DNA from: 4572-123 sp002084545
GTDB lineage: Bacteria; Desulfobacterota; Desulfobacteria; Desulfobacterales; 4572-123
DNA length: 7,196 nucleotides
Direction: 5' to 3'
Assembly: GCA_029939715.1 (NCBI GenBank)
Contig: JAOZSJ010000154.1
Span: 1 to 7,196 of the forward strand
The position numbers were made by a program, and so were the translations under genes. The notes under the pieces were generated by a model. The model had not been told where the DNA came from and made no database searches. It was given only the letters and a program-made list of their open reading frames with translations. Of this stretch, positions 1 through 7,167 are shown in pieces. Each line of letters starts with the position of its first letter. Position 1 is the stretch's first letter.

Positions 1-39
1 CGCTTCGATGCTTCCGGCAACAAGGTAAGAAGGGTATGA
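1..39 (+). CDS. Possible 3' end of a plus-strand gene
   Basis: The first frame is open from the window edge and ends in TGA at 37-39, giving the C-terminal residues RFDASGNKVRRV. The base composition is coding-like and changes abruptly after the stop to AT-rich DNA, as expected at the end of a gene. With only 12 residues no family can be assigned. The opposite strand is also open across this stretch, so the direction is not certain. It would converge with the minus-strand operon. Confidence 0.3.
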   Translation, partial: RFDASGNKVRRV

Positions 40-177
40 TCGCACAATTTCATATAATATTTCCAACAACTTATTTAACCTTAAAAAAACCATTTTCTTT
101 AGGATGTGAATTCGGCGCCGTTTTACTCGGCAACTGACCTGCCGGCACATGCCTTGCTTGAAACGCTGGATCAATTA
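40..177. other. Spacer at the broken 3' end of the PEP-domain remnant
   Basis: About 65 nt of AT-rich DNA (40-102) is followed by a GC-richer patch (103-177). The patch is open on the plus strand (codons from GTG 106 to TGA 238-240) and in two minus-strand frames, but none of the translations resembles the expected continuation of the adjacent PEP-domain protein. I see no convincing hairpin plus T-run terminator for the minus-strand unit. The patch may be leftover sequence from the rearrangement that truncated the gene. Confidence 0.4.
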
Positions 178-1146
178 TTACTCCGATCCCCATCGTCCGG
201 GGCCGATGAGTATATATTTTCGGCCGGCCCGAATCAGTGAGGAGTTAATTTCGGCAAGCTGTTTTGCTGTTTCAGTGGTGCGCGCAGGATCGAAAGACTC
301 GGGCTTTACACACACAAAGTCCACCATCTCGCAGTTTATGGTATTGCCCAGTGCCAGATGGGAAATGCAAAATGCCTGGTTGCGGTCATGATTCGAAATC
401 TCCACATCCAGCATCTCCTCCCGGGCACTCATCGGACGTAACTGCAAAACTGCAAACCGCGCATTTGCCTTTGGATCCGTGGAAAGATCAATGGCGAATT
501 CCATTTCCACCTGACACCCGAGTTCTTTGCGGCCCAATTCGAGCAGGGTTGTAATAATTTCCGGAATGGGAAAGATCTTATATTTAAGCATGGAAGCAAA
601 TGTTAGCACAGGATGTCCTGACGAAGAATAGGCGTCGCGAATATGATTTTCGACAGGATCATAGGTGCTGGAGAGTAATTTTACGGGATGGTCGCCGGCC
701 GCATCGGTAATTTCACGTTTTAAAAGAGTTACGGCTTCATTAATCCCAATAGTACAGGTTGTTTCACCCATTTTGAGTGCGTAGAAATATCGCTGTGAAT
801 TTTCCAGAACATCTTTAACCGTTGAACGCTGGGGTAAAATTTCGGGAAATCGGGGAGAAAATCGTAAGTTTCTTTCGCCCTCCATAACGGCTTTGCCTGA
901 ACCTAAAGCCATATTGACGATGCCGTCGTCCGGCTTCATTTTAGAAAATGGATAATAATTTTGTGACTGGGCGTATTCATTGATAATCTGCTCGGATAAA
1001 CGGCGGTCTTCTTCCATTATCCAGGCTTCATAGGATGTGGATATCAGCAGGATATGCTCTACCTTGTTCCGCATCAGTTCGTGAAACACTTTAAAGCGGG
1101 ATGACTGGTTTTTTATCTCTTTTGATATCATAGCGATTTTTTTCAA
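178..1146 (-). pseudogene. Remnant of a PEP/pyruvate-binding (PEP synthase-like) protein, internally deleted and 3'-truncated
   Basis: The reading frame codes for 322 residues. Residues about 16-58 (SSRFKVFHELM to EDRRLSEQIINEY) resemble the N-terminus of large receiver plus PEP/pyruvate-binding proteins seen in Desulfobacterales. From about residue 59 (QSQNYYPFSKMKPDDG) the similarity jumps to the distal half of the PEP/pyruvate-binding ATP-grasp domain. This includes the metal-binding VEMEFAIDL (213-221) and LQLRP (234-238) elements, followed by ALGN (265-268) and VKPESFDP (280-287). The receiver domain and the proximal ATP-grasp half, which carries nucleotide contacts, are missing. The protein ends with GPGRWGSE and two stop codons, where relatives continue with DPWLG-like sequence. 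The open frame begins with TTG at 1146, with ATG 1131 as an alternative, and neither has a clear ribosome binding site. It follows aphA by about 113 nt. The family match is from memory. I infer no PEP synthase or dikinase activity, although the frame itself is uninterrupted, so a short protein could still be made. Confidence 0.7.
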
Positions 1147-1259
1147 TTCAGCGACATTTTGTCAAGGAAATCGAACGTGGAGATGAGCTTGGTTCCAGGG
1201 TGAGAAATTTTTTTAAATACTGCCGGCATTATTCCAGGAGTAAGACACCAAAATCATCT

Positions 1260-2291
1260 TCAGGCGTTTATGAATCCCGTGAGCACATTAAGCACATTGA
1301 TGCCGATATCCTCCACGGCGTAACCGCCTTCCATGATAAACAGGCTCGGGCAGTGAATTGCTTTTGCAATTATATCTCCGAGTTTGAGAAAATGCTCACT
1401 TTTCAGTTTGAACTTTGAAATGGGGTCTTTTTCATAGGTGTCAACACCCAAAGAAACCACCATGGCATCGGGAGAAAAACGATGAATCTGTTTAAGTCCC
1501 TGATCGAGGCTTTCCCGATAATTCTCCCATTGGGTTCCCCATGGCATGGGGAAGTTGCGGTTGAATCCCTTGCCAGAATTACTACCTGTTTCATCGGCAT
1601 ATCCTAAAAAATAGGGAAATTCCTGTTTTGGATCGCCATGGAGTGAGACATACAGAACATCATCCCGGTCATAGAAAATAGCCTGACTTCCGTTTCCATG
1701 ATGATAATCCACATCCAGGAGAGCTACGCGTTCTGCTCCATGGTCGATCAGGGACTGAGCAGCAATGGCTGCATTGTTGAAAAAACAGTATCCGCCGTAG
1801 ATATCAACTCCTGCATGATGACCCGGGGGCCTGCAGGCGGAAAACACGGTCTTTTTGCCGCTGCGGATCAATTCGGCACCTGTCAGGGCTACATTGACCG
1901 AGGCGGTAACAGCCTGCCATGTGCCCGCTGTTATGGGTGTTCCCGCATCAAATGAATAGTAGCTCAACTTTCCGTCGATCTCTTGAGGCAGTATTTGTCG
2001 AAGTGTGCGGCTGGGCCAGCAGGTCGGCATCGCGTCGGAGTCACCGTGACATTGCTTCCAGTCTTCGTAAGCGGTTTGCAGAAAGTCGATAAATTCCAGT
2101 GCGTGAACCCTGGCGACAGGGTCGAGACCGAAATCCCGAGGTGCAATTACATCGCCCAGCTTTGCCTCGTTGATCCGCTGCATGATTCGGATCATCCGTT
2201 CGGGGCACTCGAAAGGCGTGACAAACTTGCCGTCAATCAGTTCGTATTTCCCAAAATGGCGGCGATGTTTCTCTGAAAAAACAGTAATCAT
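1260..2291 (-). CDS. aphA: Acetylpolyamine amidohydrolase (class II histone deacetylase family)
   Basis: This zinc hydrolase removes acetyl groups from acetylated polyamines such as acetylputrescine or acetylspermidine in the cytoplasm. I chose ATG 2291 because AAAGGA lies 7 nt upstream and the resulting MITVFSEKH start aligns with the Mycoplana ramosa enzyme start. An in-frame GTG at 2324 would add 11 residues but lies inside a repeat and lacks a ribosome binding site. The product is 343 residues, a full-length match (M. ramosa about 341). Visible motifs are CRPPGHHAG with tandem catalytic His158/His159, LLDVDYHHGNG with zinc ligands Asp195 and His197, SLGVD with zinc ligand Asp284, and MEGGY with catalytic Tyr324. 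LHGDP and FLGYADETG, typical of the acetylpolyamine branch, are also present. These fit the acetylpolyamine branch better than acetoin-utilisation AcuC. It is the last intact gene of the pot unit, which supports a role after polyamine import. Confidence 0.92.
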   Translation of the reverse strand: MITVFSEKHRRHFGKYELIDGKFVTPFECPERMIRIMQRINEAKLGDVIAPRDFGLDPVARVHALEFIDFLQTAYEDWKQCHGDSDAMPTCWPSRTLRQILPQEIDGKLSYYSFDAGTPITAGTWQAVTASVNVALTGAELIRSGKKTVFSACRPPGHHAGVDIYGGYCFFNNAAIAAQSLIDHGAERVALLDVDYHHGNGSQAIFYDRDDVLYVSLHGDPKQEFPYFLGYADETGSNSGKGFNRNFPMPWGTQWENYRESLDQGLKQIHRFSPDAMVVSLGVDTYEKDPISKFKLKSEHFLKLGDIIAKAIHCPSLFIMEGGYAVEDIGINVLNVLTGFINA

Positions 2292-2320
2292 ACCGTTTTC
2301 CTTTATAATTGAGTAACCGT

Positions 2321-2576
2321 TCACGGTTGCCGGTTGCCGGTTTATAGTTTGTTTATAACTATTACCCGAACGGAAACTATCTAAAAGCTTGAATGATAAG
2401 GCTTTATTATAGATTTAAATAAACGAAGCTTTTAGTTTTTAGCTATTGGCTCTTAAACTCAAAATGACAAAGGATTCCTTTAGCTAATGGCTAACTGCTA
2501 AAAGCTAACAGCTTATCTTCAAGGAAATAAATAGTTGATAATACATGGTTTTTCAACCGATAACTGTAAACCGTGA
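2321..2576. repeat. Nested inverted-repeat element between potD and aphA (MITE/REP-like)
   Basis: The ends form an imperfect 26-nt terminal inverted repeat. The left arm (2321-2346) matches the reverse complement of 2551-2576 at about 19 of 26 positions, starting with TCACGGTT on both sides. Both arms share a 7-nt periodicity of the form GGTTnnC. Inside are a perfect inverted 10-mer (CTAAAAGCTT at 2381-2390, AAGCTTTTAG at 2426-2435) and a longer imperfect pair (2426-2450 with 2483-2515) built of AGCTAA/TTAGCT units. A central palindrome, AAAGGATTCCTTT, lies at 2469-2481. No protein-coding sequence is evident. The element ends 7 nt from the potD stop and stops before the aphA ribosome binding site, so it fills the gap between the two genes. 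Whether it is mobile or regulatory is inference. Confidence 0.6.
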
Positions 2577-2583
2577 CACAAGT

Positions 2584-3615
2584 TTACTGTTTCAGCTTTG
2601 TCCACACCTTGTCCTGGAGCTTAATGGCTTTTTCCGAGCAGGCGGGAACGAATATCGCATTCACGCCATCGGGGACGACGATCTCCGGAGCTGTTTTAAG
2701 CTCTTCATCCAGAAATGCTTCACTGCCCGATATTCCGTTTGCGTAGCGCGCAAAGTTCGTCTGCAACGCTGCATTTTCAGGCTGCATCATGAACTCCAGA
2801 AACTTCAGGGCACTATCTGTATTTTTTGCACCTTTCGGTACTATCAGACTGTCCATCCAGAAAATGACTCCCTCTTTTGGATAGGCGTATTGAATACTCG
2901 GCTTTTCTGCTCTTGCACGCATGGCATAGCCATTCCAGGTCTGGTGGATCGCTGTGTCTCCGGAGACCAGACGCTCTTTAATACCATCGGAGTTATAAAC
3001 TTTAACAAAAGGTTTCTGTTTCAATAACAATTCCAGTACCTTCTTCATCTGTGAGCCATCTTCATTACACTGATCGAAACCCAAATATGCGTTGGCAAAA
3101 CTAATCACTTCATCTGGTGCGCTGAACATACCGATACTCCCCTGGAGTTCCGGCGGTGGATTAAACAGGATTTTATAAGTGTTGATGTCGCCTTTATACA
3201 CCGCAGTATCCACGGCGAATGATGTGGTACCCGTCTGCCATGGTATCGAATAGACGTTTCCCGGGTCCCAGGCTGGATTTTTCCATTGAGCGGCAATATT
3301 ACCATATCCTTTCAGTTTCGGGGCATCGACCTTTTGCAGCATCCCTTCCTTGATCATGATTGGAATAAAATTGTGAGAGGCGATCGCGATGTCATATCCT
3401 CCGCCTCCCGCCTTGAGTTTTGCAAGCAGTGTTTCATTTGAATCATATGTATCCAATGTGACTTTAATACCGGTTTCTTTTTCGAATTTTTCAAGCAGCT
3501 TGGGAGAAGTATAATCAGTCCAGTTATAAATAAATAACTGACCCGAGGCTGTGGCGCTGCCCGCACTAATCGCGATTACCAGAAATGTTAGCATCAAATA
3601 ACGTGATATTCTCAT
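2584..3615 (-). CDS. potD: Periplasmic spermidine/putrescine-binding protein
   Basis: This substrate-binding protein captures polyamines in the periplasm and delivers them to PotBC. The 343 residues (E. coli PotD 348) begin with an n-region MRISRY, a hydrophobic stretch (7-19) and a likely signal peptidase I site after ATA (residue 23). No lipobox cysteine is seen. The mature protein opens with LFIYNWTDY (27-35), matching the start of the PotD family. TWNG (226-229) and IFWMDSL (251-257) contain the conserved pocket residues Trp227, Trp253 and Asp255, and Glu169 matches E. coli Glu171. By my manual alignment E. coli Tyr85 and Asp168 correspond to Asn82 and Ala166 here, so ligand preference may differ. 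The start ATG 3615 has a strong AAGGAGG ribosome binding site 5 nt upstream. It lies about 100 nt after potC, with a hairpin between them, and upstream of aphA. Confidence 0.93.
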   Translation of the reverse strand: MRISRYLMLTFLVIAISAGSATASGQLFIYNWTDYTSPKLLEKFEKETGIKVTLDTYDSNETLLAKLKAGGGGYDIAIASHNFIPIMIKEGMLQKVDAPKLKGYGNIAAQWKNPAWDPGNVYSIPWQTGTTSFAVDTAVYKGDINTYKILFNPPPELQGSIGMFSAPDEVISFANAYLGFDQCNEDGSQMKKVLELLLKQKPFVKVYNSDGIKERLVSGDTAIHQTWNGYAMRARAEKPSIQYAYPKEGVIFWMDSLIVPKGAKNTDSALKFLEFMMQPENAALQTNFARYANGISGSEAFLDEELKTAPEIVVPDGVNAIFVPACSEKAIKLQDKVWTKLKQ

Positions 3616-3668
3616 TTTTTCCTCCTTGCAATTAAGGTTACTAAAATTAATAATTATCCATCGAAATA

Positions 3669-3704
3669 AGCCGGTTTCAATAAATTTCAGTTTTGAATTC
3701 GGCT
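3669..3704 (-). promoter_or_regulatory. Hairpin in the potC-potD intergenic region
   Basis: Read on the minus strand, AGCCG pairs with CGGCT and, after a 2x2 internal loop, TTCAA pairs with TTGAA around a 12-nt loop. It is not followed by a T-run, so it is not a typical intrinsic terminator. Its position ahead of the binding-protein gene would suit an RNA-stability or processing element that raises potD output relative to the permeases. That function is inferred. Confidence 0.35.
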
Positions 3705-3714
3705 CATACGGCCT

Positions 3715-4536
3715 CTATTTTTTTCGTCCGGTAAAGTATGACAATGTAACAAAAAGAGTCGAAACAGCAAGCATTACCGTTGATACGGCATTAATTTCCG
3801 GCGTGATTCCCATCCGCACCATTCCATAAATATACAGAGGTAATGTCGTGGAGCCGGCTGGTGCCACCATCAACGTTATGATGAAGTCGTCAATGGATAT
3901 GATAAAAGCCAGCATTGCACCGGAGATTATCCCTGGCATGAGCAACGGCAAAGTTACATAGCGAAAGGCCTGTTGATCATTGGCGTAAAGGTCATGAGCC
4001 GCCTGCTCCATGGTGTCGTCCATACCCTGCAACCTTGCACGAATTGGTAAAAAGGCAAAAGGGATGCAGAATACCGTATGTGCGACAATTACATTACCCA
4101 GCCCCAGTTGCAGTCCTATAGCGCTGAAAAAGGAGAGCGTCGCTACCGCAGTGACGATTTCCGGAACCATCAGCGGCAGCATGATAATTGCGTAGGAAAC
4201 TGTCTGGCCGCGGAATTTGCCCCCTCGTGCCATGACCAGCGCACTTAACGTGGCAAATAGAGTAGCGATGGTGGTGGCGGTCACTCCTACGATCAGACTG
4301 TTGATCGCCGAACGTTGAATGTCGTCGTTGGCAAAGGCTTTAATATACCATCCTATGCCAAATTCATTCCATATGGTAGCTGAATTCCCGGCGTTAAAAG
4401 AAAACACCACCAGGATTATGAGCGGAACATACACGTATAAAAAAAATAGCAGGGCGATGATGCCGAACCCGGGAAATTTACCAATAACAAAAGGTTTGGA
4501 TGATTTTTGGGAAATGGATTGATTTTTCATGAACAT
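3715..4536 (-). CDS. potC: Spermidine/putrescine ABC transporter permease, PotC type
   Basis: This is the second inner-membrane permease of the polyamine importer. Counted from the TTG at 4548, the frame shows a hydrophobic first membrane segment (about 27-50) and further segments near 82-106, 118-140, 150-170, 205-228 and 252-270, the six-helix pattern of the family. The cytoplasmic EAA loop that docks on PotA is clear: EQAAHDLYAN followed by a TLPLLMPGI segment (about 181-207). The length of about 273 residues is close to E. coli PotC (264). ATG 4536 is chosen over TTG 4548. ATG 4530 is equally possible, because upstream pairing is weak (only a GAG). The gene begins about 20 nt after the potB stop, consistent with translational coupling. 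Confidence 0.9.
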   Translation of the reverse strand: MFMKNQSISQKSSKPFVIGKFPGFGIIALLFFLYVYVPLIILVVFSFNAGNSATIWNEFGIGWYIKAFANDDIQRSAINSLIVGVTATTIATLFATLSALVMARGGKFRGQTVSYAIIMLPLMVPEIVTAVATLSFFSAIGLQLGLGNVIVAHTVFCIPFAFLPIRARLQGMDDTMEQAAHDLYANDQQAFRYVTLPLLMPGIISGAMLAFIISIDDFIITLMVAPAGSTTLPLYIYGMVRMGITPEINAVSTVMLAVSTLFVTLSYFTGRKK

Positions 4537-4556
4537 GGACTCGCGCAATTTGTTAA

Positions 4557-5447
4557 TTAGTGCATGTTGGTTTTACGTGCAGGCCCCAGCGCGTAAATCA
4601 TCATTGCTATAAGTACGACCGACATAAGGATTAAAGCAATCGCTGAACCAAAAGGCCAGTTTCGGGAAGAAGCGAACTGGAGCTGAATCAGTTTTCCGAG
4701 CATTAATTTTTTACCGCCACCCAGAAGGTCGGGAGCGATAAACGCTCCCAGGCTCGGAACAAATACAAGAAGACTGCCGGCAATGATGCCCGGGGCTGCC
4801 AGCGGCAGAATGACCCACCTGAAAAGCTGTCTCCGGTTGGAATAAAGGTCGTGAGCCGCCTCGAGCAGGCTTATGTCTAATTTCTCTACAGTCGAGTAGA
4901 TCGGCAGCACCATGAAGGGGATATAGGTATACGCCAGCCCCAGCAGAATCGCTCCGTTTGTATAAAGCAGCGTTATTGGATTTTCAATCAGGCCCGCTCC
5001 CATCAGGAAATTGTTGACCAGCCCATTGTCACGCAGAATCAGTATCCAGCAGAATGTTCGGATCAAGAGGTTGGTCCAGAAAGGAATCGTTACCAGAAAT
5101 ACAAGTACATTCCTGCGGGACGGGGGCTGCATAGCCATATAATAAGCGGTGGGAAATCCGATCAACAGGCAAAATATTGTAGTCAATGCGGCAAGATAAA
5201 ATGACCGCCAGCAGATAATGAGGTAAGCGTTGTTGAAGATCACACTGTCATCAAAATCGCGCTCAAACAGGAACTGGATATAAGCTTCGAATGATAGATT
5301 CGGCTTCACACCGCCGTAAGGGTTTGCCTCAAGAAAGGAGTAAACGACAATAATTCCGATGGGAATTACCATGAAAAAAAAGATTGTAGCAACTGCCGGT
5401 CCCAGGCCGAACCAGCGCCGTGTTGTTCGATTTTTTAATAGATTCAT
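4557..5447 (-). CDS. potB: Spermidine/putrescine ABC transporter permease, PotB type
   Basis: This is the first inner-membrane permease of the polyamine importer, 296 residues long (E. coli PotB about 275-285). A basic N-terminus (KNRTTRRW) precedes membrane segment 1 (about 14-38). An extended periplasmic loop (about 40-72) is followed by hydrophobic segments near 80-105, 112-136, 160-185, 215-240 and 265-290. The EAA loop reads LLEAAHDLYSN followed by VILPLAAPGI (about 194-223), the contact site for PotA. ATG 5447 overlaps the potA stop as ATGA, and the last codons of potA supply a GGAGG ribosome binding site. This fixes the start and indicates translational coupling. The gene order A-B-C-D matches the E. 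coli potABCD operon. Confidence 0.92.
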   Translation of the reverse strand: MNLLKNRTTRRWFGLGPAVATIFFFMVIPIGIIVVYSFLEANPYGGVKPNLSFEAYIQFLFERDFDDSVIFNNAYLIICWRSFYLAALTTIFCLLIGFPTAYYMAMQPPSRRNVLVFLVTIPFWTNLLIRTFCWILILRDNGLVNNFLMGAGLIENPITLLYTNGAILLGLAYTYIPFMVLPIYSTVEKLDISLLEAAHDLYSNRRQLFRWVILPLAAPGIIAGSLLVFVPSLGAFIAPDLLGGGKKLMLGKLIQLQFASSRNWPFGSAIALILMSVVLIAMMIYALGPARKTNMH

Positions 5448-6544
5448 CCCTCCACCAATATTCTTGCTGCGCCTTGTGCCACTTTTACGATAACCATGTC
5501 GCCAACTTTGAATCGGGCTTCACCGAGAATCGTATTCTGGCCACGTGCGACCATTTGTGCAGCCCCATTCAGAGAAACATGATATATCGTGTCCGTTCCT
5601 ACATAGACACTGTTTTCGATTTTCCCTGTGAATCCCTTTGCGGGCCCCTCATTTATGGCCTCCAATAGTATTTTTTCAGGACGCAGGGCAAGAGTAACGC
5701 GGTCGCCCACGCTCTTCCCGTATGACTCCCCGATCCACAGTTCAATATTGCCTCTGATTTGGCAGGAGACCCCTTTTTCGCTGATTGTTGATATAGTTGC
5801 CTCGATAAAGTTGGTCTCACCAATAAAATCCGCAACAAAACGATTGATCGGCTGTTCATAAATTTCGATGGGAGTCCCTATCTGCTGGAGTTGCCCAGAT
5901 GACATCACTGCGATGCGGTCGCTCATGGTCAGCGCCTCCACCTGATCGTGAGTGACAAAGATAAAAGTAATACCCGTCTCTCTCTGCAGCATCTTCAGTT
6001 CGGTACGCATCTGTTCACGCAGTTTCAAATCCAGCGCCGATAGAGGTTCGTCAAGTAACAGCACTTTGGGTTGGGGCGCAAGAGCCCTGGCAAGAGCTAT
6101 ACGCTGCTGCTGGCCGCCGGAGAGCTGCGCAGGATATCGTGTAGCAAATTCACCCATTTTCACAAGCACAAGCATCTCTTGAACGGTATTGGAGATCTGT
6201 TTTTCATCACGGCCTAACATCTTCAGGGGAAAGCCCACATTCTGTTCTATGGTCATATGGGGAAAAAGCGCGTAGTGCTGGAAAACAGTGTTTACAGGGC
6301 GGTTTTGCGGGGGAAGACCATGCAGGTTTTCCCCGAATAGCAGTATTTCTCCTCGACTTTGGTGTTCAAAGCCGGCAACAAGGCGAAGGAGCGTTGTTTT
6401 CCCGCAGCCTGAAGGGCCGAGCAGTGTAAAGAACTCATTATCGCTTATGTTAACCGTTACGTTATCAAGTGCGGTTACCTCGTTATCGGTTTTTTCACCG
6501 AATATCTTCGTGACTCCTGCAACCTCAACTGCTAATTCAGCCAT
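5444..6544 (-). CDS. potA: Spermidine/putrescine ABC transporter ATP-binding protein
   Basis: This ATPase energises the polyamine importer at the cytoplasmic face of the membrane. The 366 residues (E. coli PotA 378) contain the full nucleotide-binding domain. Walker A is GPSGCGKT (43-50), the Q-loop is FQHYALFP (88-95), the signature is LSGGQQQR (141-148), Walker B is VLLLDEPLSALD (161-172) and the H-loop is VTHDQ (197-201). FVADFIGETNF (236-246) marks the start of the C-terminal regulatory TOBE/OB part, which runs to the end and includes LRPEK. This architecture is shared by PotA, PotG and other CUT1-like ATPases. The polyamine call rests on the neighbouring potBCD and on the VNTVFQHYALFPHM signature region typical of PotA. 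It is the first gene of the unit, with ATG 6544 preceded by AAGGA at a rather long spacing of 12 nt. Confidence 0.93.
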   Translation of the reverse strand: MAELAVEVAGVTKIFGEKTDNEVTALDNVTVNISDNEFFTLLGPSGCGKTTLLRLVAGFEHQSRGEILLFGENLHGLPPQNRPVNTVFQHYALFPHMTIEQNVGFPLKMLGRDEKQISNTVQEMLVLVKMGEFATRYPAQLSGGQQQRIALARALAPQPKVLLLDEPLSALDLKLREQMRTELKMLQRETGITFIFVTHDQVEALTMSDRIAVMSSGQLQQIGTPIEIYEQPINRFVADFIGETNFIEATISTISEKGVSCQIRGNIELWIGESYGKSVGDRVTLALRPEKILLEAINEGPAKGFTGKIENSVYVGTDTIYHVSLNGAAQMVARGQNTILGEARFKVGDMVIVKVAQGAARILVEG

Positions 6545-6620
6545 TTTGTAAATTCGTCCTTATTTGAGGTTCCTGGTTTTACAAAAGATGGAATAGCGTA
6601 TTAACTAGTTTCAATAACAA

Positions 6621-6649
6621 CATATAACACAAAAAATGAAGTGTTTCGA
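6621..6649 (-). promoter_or_regulatory. Weak candidate sigma70 promoter for potABCD-aphA
   Basis: On the minus strand TCGAAA (4 of 6 to the -35 consensus) and TATATG (4 of 6 to the -10 consensus) are separated by 17 nt. Transcription would start near 6614, giving a leader of about 70 nt before the potA ATG. In such AT-rich DNA similar matches occur by chance, so this is only the best candidate I could see. Confidence 0.2.
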
Positions 6650-6797
6650 GTGGAAAAAACGTTCTCTAAAACCGGCAAAACGCAAGAACCAAAATCGCTG
6701 TAAAAGTTACAAAAGAATTTGGCAAAACCAGCTTTGTGAAATATTATTGATGCTCGAAATTCACTGCGATGCAAACGTGCGAAATAAAGGGACTGCC

Positions 6798-6877
6798 AAT
6801 GGCGGTTAATGCGGCCGTCGTCAGTTGATTTGACGATTTACTTAAAAGGCAACCGTTGTATCATTAATGCAGCCATT
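6798..6877. repeat. Imperfect inverted repeat upstream of potA
   Basis: AATGGCGGTTAATG (6798-6811) is mirrored by CATTAATGCAGCCATT (6862-6877): AATGGC pairs with GCCATT and TTAATG with CATTAA, with a short bulge. A smaller hairpin, TCGTCA/TGACGA with a 7-nt loop, sits between the arms. On the plus strand the right arm runs into a T-run, so a terminator of a lost plus-strand gene is possible. No such gene is visible now. Confidence 0.35.
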
Positions 6878-7167
6878 TTTTATCGGATTATTGCAAATCC
6901 GTGCAACATTTTGCTGAATTGATCACCCAGACTATTTTCGAACCATATAAAATATAAAAACTTCTCTGTCAAGAAAAATAATTCGAAAAAGAAACCAAGT
7001 ATTCAATATAATTGGTAGAATTCGTTTCAACGGCCATCGATTATTGTTACAATGAATCGAGTAATAGCGAGAGGGTCTGAAATGAATATCAGGTGTACTA
7101 TTGACCCGTGTTAGATAAAATGATAGTTTTTTCAATATATTAAATTCATAAAATAGAAGACAATATA

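Larger units (their letters stand above)
6545..7167. other. AT-rich region upstream of the pot operon without a recognisable gene
   Basis: About 620 nt carry no reading frame with a ribosome binding site and a protein-like composition. A minus-strand frame at 6932-7180 is rich in Ile, Phe, Tyr and Asn, as expected for translated AT-rich noncoding DNA. The region should contain the pot promoter and leader. It also contains a large imperfect inverted repeat (6798-6877). I see no tRNA, riboswitch fold or coding remnant that I can name. Confidence 0.5.

Noticed and set aside
1147..1259. Possible promoter or terminator between aphA and the PEP-domain remnant
   Set aside because: A TTGACA-like hexamer is present on the minus strand near 1160, but no -10 box occurs at proper spacing, and there is no stable hairpin with a T-run.
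1983..2276. 97-codon plus-strand open frame opposite aphA
   Set aside because: It is the complement of conserved acetylpolyamine amidohydrolase sequence and has no independent support.
2292..2324. Extended aphA start at GTG 2324
   Set aside because: It would add 11 residues not seen in the family, the codon lies in the terminal repeat, and no ribosome binding site precedes it, whereas ATG 2291 has AAAGGA at good spacing.
2381..2515. CRISPR-like array made of the AGCTAA repeats
   Set aside because: The repeated units are short, irregular and in both orientations, with no uniform spacers and no cas genes.
2545..3027. 160-codon plus-strand open frame opposite potD
   Set aside because: It lies antisense to a well-supported gene, is rich in Cys and Phe as expected for a shadow frame, and shows no family signature.
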